A stretch of 64,000 bases of DNA from Niebla homalea (Eukaryota; Ascomycota; Lecanoromycetes; Lecanorales; Ramalinaceae): NCBI GenBank assembly GCA_019925105.1, contig JAHGAU010000010.1, positions 496,001 to 560,000 of the forward strand, in the 5' to 3' direction. Under the pieces are notes generated by a model, which searched no databases, had not been told where the DNA came from, and worked only from the letters and a program-made list of their open reading frames with translations. A program made the translations under genes and the position numbers. Below are positions 39,982 through 48,901 of the stretch, one piece after another (position 1 is the first letter of the stretch; each line of letters opens with the position of its first letter).

Positions 39982-41511
39982 GTAGGAGTTATTTATAAGT
40001 CTTATTAAACCGTATATACTTATGAAATTAAATTTATTTAAGTTTTAATATTAATTAATATGCTTAATAATTAAGGATTATTCTAAAAACTTATTAAACC
40101 CTTAATAATAAAAGCTAAATATACCTTTAATTATCTCTTTATTAATTCCGACTTTAAGGCGTTACCGGAACTTTATTATTTTTTAATATATTATTTTTTT
40201 ACGGGATTTTACGCTTATTATTAAGACCTTATTTTATAAAACGGTAAAGCAATTAAATATATAATAACTCTTTACGTAATGCATATAATATTTAACGTTT
40301 TTATTTATCTTAAAGGCGGCGTTAAAGTTTTTAAATTTAATCTTACGCTTTTAACTATAAAAATTATTTTTAATAAGGGTATATATTAACTTTAAGCAGT
40401 TAAAATTAAGTTTAAATATCCTATTTTTAAGGGATTTACCCTTATTAACCTTTTAATTATTATTAATAATACGTTTTAAGTTATTCTTTTATATAATTAT
40501 TACCGTTATAATATCGTCTTAAATTCTTAATACCTTATTAATTTGTTATGTGCAATGTGCGCATGCCAAGAGCTTGTCGGGCACTAGCACCAAAAGGGTA
40601 TAGTGGCTTGGCGCGCACACTCATATTGCGCACCTTCATAGCTAGGTAGACACTCATCATACATATTACACCCACTTTTTACTTCAGTACTTCCAGTACC
40701 TGACATAATTATAAGGATTTTAATTTTAAGCTTTAATAAAAGCTTTATAAAAAATATATAAGTATAAAATTTATTTAATAATAATAATAAGTCCTTTTTT
40801 ATAGTTTTTAAAGTATTACGGAATTATGTTATTTTTTAATTAAAATCTAATTTAATATTTTTAAAACGCTTATAATAAAAGAGCCGGCGGTTTTTTGGAT
40901 TAATTATTAAGTTTAAAATTTTATTTTTAAGCTTTTAATAACTTATTCTATTGATTTCCTTATCCGGTAAATTAAAGATTTTATAAAAGATAAATCTTAA
41001 ATATAAAAAAAGTTTTTTCTTAATAAAGAAATACTTAGGATAAAGTATAAATTATTTCTTTAAGTTAATAAATTACGTTTAATACTTACTTTTAAATTTA
41101 TTTTAATATAACTTAAGATTTTCTGGATGAAAAAATTTATTTTTACGGGGTAAAATAAAAGTTATTTATAATACGCTATTAATATAAAGTTTAATAATAA
41201 GGTTAACGTAAAAAAGAGTCCCGGAACGTGAATCCTTATATTATATATTAATACGGTTAAATATATACTTTTAATAAGTATAATTTTTAACTTTAAGTTA
41301 ATTAACTTTAAATTATAATTTTAAAAGTTAAACTTATAAAATTATAATATTATAATAATACTTTACCGCTTTAATTTATTTAATTATAATAAAAAAATTC
41401 TTAATTAAAAAGTAAATATCGTTTTTTTATTTTAAGGTTTATTAAATTAATTAAATATTTATTATAATAATAATATTAGGTTTTTTCCTTAATAAGGAAG
41501 AAAAATTAAAA
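39982..41511 (-). mobile_element. Ty3/gypsy relic G2, piece 3
   Basis: This is the part of G2 upstream of its pol on the minus strand, continuing after the LINE insertion. Positions 40055-40165 are the reverse complement of 18541-18660 in G3. A solo LTR sits at 40544-40705. The outer end is approximate and is overlain by the 330-bp repeat at 41512. Confidence 0.75.
40544..40705 (+). repeat. Solo LTR of the RIP-spared family, 5-bp TSD TAATT
   Basis: 162 bp with intact TG...CA ends (TGTTATGTGCAATG ... GTACCTGACA), flanked by TAATT at 40539-40543 and 40706-40710. CA and TG are abundant, unlike everything around it. It is related to 18954-19120. Confidence 0.88.
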
Positions 41512-41832
41512 TATTAAATTAACTCCGTTAATAATGCGCCGGCGGGATTAATAAAAATAAGTATAAAAAACGTAACGTTATAATCTAAATACTTAAATAT
41601 TACTTTAATAAGTAAATTAATAATAAAATTAATTCTTAAAGAATTTAAAAAGAATTAAAATATAGTTTTTACTTAAAGTAAAAATAATAATTACTTTACT
41701 TTACGTTTATTAAGCTACGGCTTATAAATAACGTATATTAAGGCCGTTACCAAGGCTTAACCGCCTACCTTAACGTAACAGTATGGCGTACCACTGTGGC
41801 GCCGGCGCAGAGATGGCGCTAGCTGCTAATAG
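41512..41832. repeat. ~320-bp dispersed repeat, copy 2
   Basis: Direct repeat of 19762-20093. Its right part (41740-41832) keeps more GC, with GGCGCCGGCGC at 41807-41817 and GCGCTAGC at 41826. The left GCCGGC motif is at about 41541. The short inverted motif TGCGCCGGCG occurs near both ends. Confidence 0.7.
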
Positions 41833-41837
41833 GGGGT

Positions 41838-42125
41838 AGTTAAAAGGGGTAATTTAATTAAAAAAACGTTAAGTAAAAAAACTTACGAATAAGTACATCT
41901 GCAAATTTGTGAACCAGCATATAAGCACTCCGAGTATAAGCGAGTAAATTAAGCAGGTTAAGCTTATATCCCCCCTCGCTTGGCCTTTAAGCGTTTACGA
42001 GTATCCGGCTTACTCGTAAGTTTCTTGGATTCTCGTAAGTTTTACTTTTTTTTTTAACTTAACGTTTTTTTAATTAAATTACCCCCTTTAATTACCCCCC
42101 CTTAAGGATAAATTATTAGCTACCA
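41838..42125. repeat. Inverted repeat next to the heterochromatin boundary (inner palindrome)
   Basis: The arm at 41838-41885 (GGTAATTTAATTAAAAAAAC and on to GTTAAG) returns inverted at 42055-42125 (CTTAAC ... TTAAATTACC, then further C-rich blocks and GCTACC). This gives imperfect arms of about 50-65 bases around a ~170-base centre. It may be a MITE of its own. Confidence 0.7.
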
Positions 42126-42533
42126 GGGTAACTTTTAATTAAAAAACTTAAATCTATAATTAATTTTTAAAAACGTTGAATATTACGGCTTATAAGGGGG
42201 GGTTACGGCTATACCCGTTGTTAAGAAAGCTTAATAAAAAAATTTATAAAAAATAAAAACCGTTATTTTATTATTTTAAACGTTTCGTAAGTTTTCCGGG
42301 ATTCTCGTAAGTGATTTACGAGCGGTCTAAGTGAATAAATTCCTTTTTTTTTTGGCTACTCGCTCTGAGCAGGTCGCAGATTTGTTAATGTAAGAAACTT
42401 ACGAATAAGTAAAAGTAAGCCGGATATTCGCGAACGCTTAAAGGCCAAGCGAGGGGGGATATAAATTTAACTTATTTAACTTGCTCGCTTATACTTGGAG
42501 TACTTATATGCTGGTTCATAAATTTGCAGATAT
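41895..42533. repeat. Inverted repeat with ~135-bp arms (MITE-like)
   Basis: Arm 41895-42030 (ACATCTGCAAATTTGTGAAC, CAGCATATAAG, then CCCCCCTCGCTTGGCCTTTAA) is repeated inverted at 42400-42533. The whole is ~640 bp with no coding frame. The left arm lies inside the neighbouring palindrome at 41838-42125, so the two structures overlap. Arms that face each other over ~370 bases suggest a non-autonomous DNA transposon or two inverted copies of a short repeat. Confidence 0.75.
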
Positions 42534-42833
42534 AAAGACGACTTTAAGGCACTTTTAATAAGTAATTATAATGAATATATAGCTGGTAATAATATTGCTT
42601 AATCACTTTATTCACTGGATGATTAATAATTGACTAATGACTGAAGTATTGGTTTTCCGGATCAATTTTACGGGGTCGGGGTGGAGTCGCAACTGCCAAG
42701 GAAACGACATCGATTTGGCTCGCGCTAATAACAATTAAAGATAAAATCTAATATCAGTGTCGTCCTCAGTATTCAGTACAACCAATTCCCCATGTCTTAA
42801 CCCTTGTGAGACTCAAATATTCTATCAGCAATA
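42534..42833. other. Transition from AT-rich block to gene space; 3' flank of the first gene
   Basis: Base composition changes here within about 200 bases: CA/TG return and GC rises. The stretch holds the presumed 3' UTR of the enoyl-CoA hydratase gene. I see no further gene or element. Confidence 0.6.
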
Positions 42834-43822
42834 TCATAGCTTACTCCCCACCCACCTCGGCCCCCTCTTCTCCACAAACGCCCTCACTCCCTCCCTCATA
42901 TTCTCCGCCCCCTCCATCCTCTTCCACAACCCACCCTCCTTCATAATCTCCTTACTCGCCTCTTCCGCCCCAACCCCATCCCAACCCAGGTCCACCCCAG
43001 CCTTACTAACAATCACACTATCAGGACTATTCCCCACAATCACGCCCGCCCACTTGACCGCCAACTCGACAACCCCACCTTTTATACCAGCCCCATCTCC
43101 ATCTGCCCGGGAAACCTCATTCACCAACCCCCACCCCCTCGCCTCCTCCGCGAGCACCTCCCGTCCCGTGAGCGCCATCTCCATCGCCCGCTGCCTCCCC
43201 AACGTCCTCACCACCCGCGGCAGCGCGCCTGCAATGGCAGCAACGCCCCTCTTCACCTCCGGCAGCGCAAACCTCGCCGAGGGGCTCGCAAGCACGATGT
43301 CGCAATTCACAATGATCTCGCACCCGCCGCCGTGGGCGATGCCGTTCACGGCCGCCAGCACGGGTTTCTTCCCCCGCCGCCGGGACAGGCCGCCGAACCC
43401 CGAGGGGGGCATGGCGGGGCGGACGGTCGAGCCCGTGGTGGATTGGTTCCATTCTACACACGTTCCCACACCGGAAGTTCGTTAGCCATCAGCAAGCTGT
43501 GTGATAGCGAATCCGAAGAAGCGAGTGAAAAAAAAAGGTGGGGGAAGCAAGCAGAAATTTGATATTCACCCTTGAGATCCGCACCAGCGCAGAACGCCCG
43601 CCCCCGCCCCGTCACAATGCCGACCCACAAGTCGGGCTCGTTGTCGAACCAGTGCCATATGCCGTGGAGCTCGCGGTGGCCCGCACTGTTGATGCAGTTC
43701 AGCTGCTTGGGCCGCTCGAGCGTCACGAGGAGGGTGTGCGGGGCGGGGAAGGAGAGGCTGGTGAAGGAGGTGGGTGGGGGTGGGGTATGGAGCTGGGGAC
43801 GGTGAGTAGGGATGGGAGCCAT
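42834..43822 (-). CDS. Enoyl-CoA hydratase/isomerase family protein
   Basis: The model has two exons, 43822-43570 and 43453-42834, with a 116-nt intron (donor GTGAAT, acceptor TGTAG). Together they give 290 aa, a usual length for the crotonase fold. Joining them produces the family motif 'GADLKEWN'. The oxyanion-hole and acid-base region is intact: 'NGIAHGGGCE' with Glu130 and 'ALPEVKRG' with Glu150, which are 20 residues apart like the two catalytic glutamates of mitochondrial enoyl-CoA hydratase, so hydratase activity on a 2-enoyl-CoA is plausible. The N-terminus (Pro/His/Thr-rich, about 20 residues) is not a clear mitochondrial presequence, and no C-terminal SKL is present: the protein ends 'VGSKL', one residue past an SKL-like position. 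Substrate and compartment cannot be decided. The gene lies immediately beside the AT-rich block yet looks unmutated. Confidence 0.87.
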
Positions 43823-44649
43823 ATTATTGTTCGCTGAAGATTAGTTAAAGGGTGATTCGACGGTTGGGAACCAGAGAAGGTATGATATTTGAGCAGACGC
43901 ACGGCGCCTTGCAGCTCACAAGTCGAAGATGCTTGGACGTGGAGTTTGAGATGCCGAGGTCCGACTTTTGGCGAGCTCAAGACCCCCCAACCGACTCTGA
44001 CATGGAATGGAGGTAAGATGATACGGCCAAATACTTGCCCACTAATCCTGCGATCCATTGAAAAGCTGATGATCTCTTAATCAAGTACAAATTATGACAA
44101 TCCTTAATCTCATGCAGCCCTTGGTGCAACAAAAGCCAGCAACATTCACGGATTTATAGGCATCACATAGTCAATGAAGAAAAAAAATCAAACCTGAGTG
44201 TTAAAAATCAGTCTTGAAAGTGATTATCTAATCTTGAGTTTAAAAAATCAGGCCTTGAATTTAAACATTCAATAATGCTGAGTTGAAAACATCAATCTCT
44301 GAGTTTAAAAAAATCAGCCCTGAATTCAGCAAATCAATCCTGGAGTCTGCGAGATCCGAGGTGAATAGTAGGCACAATTCAATTCCAACCTTTCAAGAAC
44401 TTCCAGCCGGTGAACAATTGTGATCAATTACCAGAAACATCAAAGGATTCAATATATTCCAACTTTGCCAGCAAGTTACAGGCCCTTTCAGCTGGGAAAG
44501 AAATCAAATGCATTCAGTATTTCGACCTGTACTGTAGTGCTATCTGAGTGCCTTAGCAATCCACTGTCTCGGGTCAAATCCAATGGCCTCGCCAATCTGC
44601 TTTCATTTGGAAGTTGCTGATCGAAAATTGCCAGTCCCAATTTCCCCGA
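43823..44649. other. Intergenic: 5' region of enoyl-CoA hydratase, 3' flank of the 640-aa gene, decayed minisatellite
   Basis: Both neighbouring genes are on the minus strand. The stretch contains a degenerate tandem repeat at 44190-44345. Nothing else was recognised, and open frames here overlap each other without coding features. Confidence 0.6.
44190..44345. repeat. Degenerate minisatellite, unit about CCTGAGTTTAAAAAATCAG
   Basis: Seven imperfect units follow each other at 20-30 base spacing (near 44194, 44227, 44249, 44277, 44297, 44318 and 44339), each of the form C/T-TGAGTTTAAAAAATCA-G/A. The units diverge by substitutions and small length changes. It lies about 370-520 bases upstream of the enoyl-CoA hydratase start. 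Confidence 0.7.
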
Positions 44650-46733
44650 TCAATCCACTTCCTCCTTGAACGAGACTTGCTTCTTCACCTTCGGCCTCCT
44701 CTGCCCCTGTCCCGTCCCCGTTCCCTGGCCCGGATCAGGCTTCAACACCCCTTCGGTAGCAACATCCTTCTTCCCCTGCGGCGCCATCTGTCTACCCCCT
44801 TCCAACCGCTCACCCTCACTCCTGCCCTTCTCACCCATCTGCCTCGCCCTCCTCATCACCATCTTCTCCCTCTCCTCGCTTCCATCCCTTTCCCGCTCAT
44901 CCCGCATCGATTCCTCATCCCGTTTACTCAGCGGCGCCCCTTTGTATTTCAAGAGCCACTTCCACGCATCATCGTCCGGCTGAAAGCCAATCTGCGAGAA
45001 CCCCTCAGGCGCCTGCCCGGGGCCGGGTGACATGCGTCCAATGTAATATCGAATCATGGAGGAATCGACAGAGGTGCCTGGTTCGGGACCTAGATAGGAA
45101 CCGCCGTAGGGGCTGGGTTTCGGTGTGATGCGCGCGCGGTCCTCGAGCGCCTTTTCGCGGGGGATGTTGAGCCGGTAGGTGGGATCGGTGTGGCCTCTGA
45201 CGATGCAGTCGGCCATCTGTTCGCTGGTGAAGGGAGGGGGTGGTTGCTCGTCATAGGATCCCCCAAAGATGGAATCCGTTGTTAGGATATCGTCCTCTGG
45301 TGGTTGCTTGGGAGGCTTTTGGGTCAGTCGATCGTTGATGTATGAGGCTTGACTGTCTGATAATCCCGTTGCAAGTGCACGAGACGTTGGCTTCGAGGGA
45401 TGATTGTTCAGGTCGTACTTAGCAAAATCGCGGACCTTGGGTTCTTCCTTGCCATCATGTTTGTGAAAATTCGACCCTTCTGTCAGGTTTGTTTGTGGTA
45501 CGATGTTTTCTGGAAGCGTTTGGGCATGCTCCACAGTTGGATCATTCTGGAACAATTGCATATCCACAGTTTTTGGCGGTACAGGAGGAGTCGGATGGCC
45601 TGCATTCACTAGATTCTGAGCAACGCTTTTGTGTCCTCTGAGGACAGTCACAGGGCATTTGTGGGCCTTTGCATCTTGGTGGAAATCTCTCCGAAAGTGT
45701 GAGTTTTCCGCACTGTCACTGTATCAGCAGGCGCTTGCGTGGTAGGTCTTTGAGGATCATGTCCGTACTTGTAGCGTCGAGAGGCTCCTGGTAGCTCTTG
45801 ACCTGAGCAAGGTGAGACAAAGGGCAGTCCCGACAGGTCCAGCTCAGCAGGCAAATCCTCACCTGGTAAACACAGATCCCGCGGTAGTCCCATACAGTCG
45901 AGTTTGTTAGGCTGTCTAAAGATTTTCTCCATCAGAGCTTCGGTATGGTCAACCGCTGGTCACAAGAATCAGTACTCCTGCAGACCATCGCGAAGAACTG
46001 GTACGCACCACACTCAGGATATGCCAGGGCGACATGGGACTTGAACAACCGCTCCTGGTCTGCACCAATTGGTTCCTGGTGATTTCTGTCAAAGAACCAG
46101 GCTTGGGCGAAACTTGTCTGTTGCTCTTCATCCAGGCCTAGGTTCAATTTACCGAGATCGATTTTGTTCTGCATCTCTGAGGACCTTTGGCGCTTTTGAA
46201 GGTATTTGCGGTAATTCTTCTTTCGCTTGAGCACAGTCGGCCTCAGTAAATCGACTAGTTGCAGCAATTGAGTATGCCATGGACCATCGGGTCTGCGAGA
46301 TATGAGCTTCCCGGAAACATATGAGGGATCCAATTACATCTTTCTTCACTTACGGAGGCTGTTCAAAATCCGGCAATTCAGGCATCGCCAGCCACAGAAA
46401 TTCATGGCTGTCTTCAGAGAGTATCAACGTACTGAAAGCCCGGATTTCGACCTCATTGCTTGCGTTGAAGGAGACGCGTCGCATGATGCATCGGACAAAT
46501 CTAACGTATTGGTGCCGACCAGAAGAGCTGCTGATTAGAGGATTCCATTTCGAGGTCGTGAAAAAGTCAGGGAGGACAGCATCCCATTTCTCACTGTGGA
46601 TATCTGTCGTCGCTCCATGTGGCTCAACAGGATATGTACGCGTTGGAAAGCCTAGCAAGTTGACTAAGTTCGGAGAAGACATCGAGGCAGCCGCTCGGGT
46701 CTTTTGCTGAAGAGTTGTGACTGAAGAAGACAT
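44650..46733 (-). CDS. Uncharacterised fungal protein, 640 aa, four exons
   Basis: Exons are 46733-46354, 46292-46009, 45955-45714 and 45666-44650. The introns are 61, 53 and 47 nt; the first two have clear GTAAGT or GTGCGT donors and CAG acceptors, and the second a TACTGAT branch site. The sum is exactly 641 codons. I do not recognise the family. The N-terminal ~300 residues look globular ('NLVNLLGFPTRTYPVEPHG', a Cys/Arg segment 'RFVRCIMRRVSF', a basic helix 'LKRKKNYRKYLQKRQ'). The C-terminal half is low in hydrophobic residues and rich in Pro, Gln, Asp and Lys, ending in a charged Arg/Glu helix and 'KKQVSFKEEVD'. There is no signal peptide or membrane segment. A second in-frame ATG at 46682 is an alternative start. 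The third intron is the least certain. Confidence 0.68.
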
Positions 46734-47000
46734 GAAACTGAGCGCAAGGATTTGAGTGAGGAAGGAGGGTTTCAGCTCTTGCTGATCATGATGTGAGGTT
46801 CTCTTCTCGACACGGACAAGGCAAAAGAGGCAGGTACGTGTGTCATAGGTGGGATGGAAACAAGTAGTGTACAGGAAATGCCGTTCGTCTCGCTCAAAGG
46901 TGTCACTACTTACAGCGGCCTCCCGCTTTTCATCATCATCATCATTGCCTCGTGGTGAATGAGGCGGGGAAGGCAAACAATGCCTTAAGATCAAATATAT

Positions 47001-48283
47001 CTACTTCTCCTGGATCTCCTGGACGATCTTGGTTACCTCAGTGAACAACTTGTCACCTTCTTCAAGCCCGCAGACCTCTGTGGCAATGGTCTTTGCATCT
47101 TGGCTCTTCAGCTTCTTCCCCAACTCGAAACTCTCGTCGTCGCCTTCTACGTCAACAAATTTGAATGTTTGCTCCATAGCTCCGAGAAGAGCGGTATACT
47201 TGTCGCCTTGCTCAGCCAAGTGATGCGCAGGTCCGACGAAGCGTTCTTGCCTCCCCAGCTTGCGCAGTGGTGCCCTGCCAACGCGCTCCACCACATCCTC
47301 AAGGTAAGGGTTAGAAATGCGCTGGATGATCTTCTCGACGTAGTCCTTTTGCTCCTGCACGCCGATGCCGTGCTTATTAACGATCAAATGGCTTGTCTCA
47401 GCTAGACATTCGTGCACAATTTCGTGAATCTCCTTGCCATCAAGTGCCTCGGCAATTGTCCTCTTCCCCCGTGCATGGCCGTAGTAGGCTGCTGCAGCGT
47501 GCCCAGTATTGACTGTAAAGAGCTTACGCTCAATATATGGGGTCAGATCATCTACCCACTTAATGGCCTCAACTTTGGGCGGGCCGTGGGGAGCGAAGGG
47601 TGTCTTGTCAACGACCCACTCATAGAAGCTTTCAATTTTCACGTTGAGCCCGGCACCTGGATCCTGCCCGGGCACGATTCTATCGATGGCTGAGTTGGCG
47701 AACCGTGCCCGGTCATTGATGGAAGAGAGACGGTCTTGAGGAGTGTTCTTGGGGTCTTTGATGAAGCCAGCAAGCGTGTCTGTGGCGCCAATCATGTTTT
47801 CGCAGGCTATCACGGCAAGGGGTGTCTTTTCTGTTCGTTTGTCTATGGCCTTTGCGATGACCGGAGCAATGAACTTGAGGATGTTAGGGCCAACGGCGCA
47901 AGTGACCTGGAAATGGGTGTCAGTAGTTGCATGGGGGCATCCACCATCCAGGGTGGAGTCCTCACCAGGTCAGCGTCGGCAATCTCGTTGACAGCATCGG
48001 CCTCATTCGTCTTGGAATTGATAGCTCGGTAATTGTCAATGGTGTTGACTTTCTCACCCTCAGCCCCTATCTCGGTAACGGTGTAGGATTTCTGTGCTTG
48101 TAGTGACTCGATGAGCTTGTCCACCACGTCAACGAAGACGACCTGTGCGAAGCATGATTTAGTATCGGGAGCTCGCAGAGAGTCGGCATCTTGCCCTACC
48201 TCGAAACCTGACATGCAAAGTTTCTCTGCCACAAAACCGCGGCCAATGTTCCCGCCTCCAAAGTGGACAGCCTTGAGCCCCAT
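47001..48283 (-). CDS. mpdA: Mannitol-1-phosphate 5-dehydrogenase
   Basis: This enzyme interconverts fructose-6-phosphate and mannitol-1-phosphate with NAD(H) in the cytosol, in the fungal mannitol pathway. Exons are 48283-48200, 48142-47966 and 47906-47001, giving 388 aa, the same length as Aspergillus MpdA. The nucleotide-binding loop '[10 protein letters not shown]' is at residues 8-17. Also typical are '[18 protein letters not shown]', '[13 protein letters not shown]' and '[19 protein letters not shown]'. The catalytic set of polyol-specific long-chain dehydrogenases is present in '[11 protein letters not shown]': Lys215, Asn220, His223. The 57-nt first intron (donor GTAGGG, branch ATACTAAAT) is a multiple of three without a stop, so its retention would add 19 residues inside the Rossmann fold; the family alignment requires its removal. 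The second intron is 59 nt with branch CTACTGAC. Identification is very secure. Confidence 0.96.
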
Positions 48284-48901
48284 AGCTGAAGCCGGTCAAA
48301 GGTGTTTGGCGCGTGGGTGACCTGGTCTCGTACGCGAAAGGTTGAGATCAAAGGCTCAGAGAAAGGGTAAACAGTCTTGTACAGACACTGGAATGTGGGG
48401 AAAGATGTGTCTGCAAGTTAACAGGAAGAGAATAGAATAAGATGGAATGATCTCATTTTGCAACTGTCTGAAAACAAGGCAGGAGCTGAAGACGTTTAAG
48501 TGCTTATTGAAGAAAGTGGGGCTCGGGGCTTTGACGTTCGGGCAATTCTGGGGGACTCCCTTTCCCCGCATTTTGCTCCAACGGTCCAGCCAGGCAAATC
48601 ACTCAGGGGCACTTTTGTTGCTAGAGCTAGATTAAAAGGTTGAGGAGAACAGGACAGAAAGGACGGATTCTGCACCCACACATTCTTTCGTTATTCGTTA
48701 GAGTGCCATATCGACTTTTGATTCTTTGGATACCTTAGTACACACTTTTCCATTATTACTGTTGGGCACATCATCTGCTAATTTCGAGCTCCTGGCAATT
48801 CAGTGATTAAGGTTGGCTTTCCTATTTCTGTCCGGGGTTACATGTGAAGAGTTGACGATGCGGTGAATGTCCATTGCGACGAACAAAGCTTGCCGGTTTG
48901 C
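48284..48901. other. Intergenic: mpdA upstream region and 3' flank of the SUR7-like gene
   Basis: Both neighbours are on the minus strand. Open frames in the stretch (48356-48681) have no coding character. I did not find a convincing TATA box or known operator. Confidence 0.55.

Larger units (their letters stand above)
1..42600. other. RIP-mutated AT-rich heterochromatin-like block
   Basis: The stretch consists almost entirely of A and T with sparse CG, CC and GG. The dinucleotides CA and TG are nearly missing, so ATG codons are rare and almost no reading frame is longer than 60 codons. Former glutamine codons (CAA, CAG) appear as TAA and TAG inside recognisable reverse-transcriptase frames. 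This is the classical product of repeat-induced point mutation (C to T, mainly at CpA) in Pezizomycotina. Short islands that keep CA/TG (around 11140-11264, 16780-17330, 18430-18510, 18954-19120, 23224-23300, 23430-23660, 28020-28190, 28840-29580, 31600-31664, 40544-40705, 41740-41850) mark short, truncated or younger sequences. The change to normal composition happens between about 42,540 and 42,760. I see no intact gene inside. Confidence 0.93.

Noticed and set aside
42757..43562. Plus-strand and other frames overlapping the enoyl-CoA hydratase (up to 242 codons)
   Set aside because: They are antisense shadows of a GC-rich coding region; the minus-strand frame has clear family motifs and catalytic residues.
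46734..46994. N-terminal extension of the 640-aa protein up to 46994
   Set aside because: It would begin 7 bases from the mpdA stop codon and adds low-complexity Asp/Arg/His sequence; the ATG at 46733 or 46682 is more reasonable.
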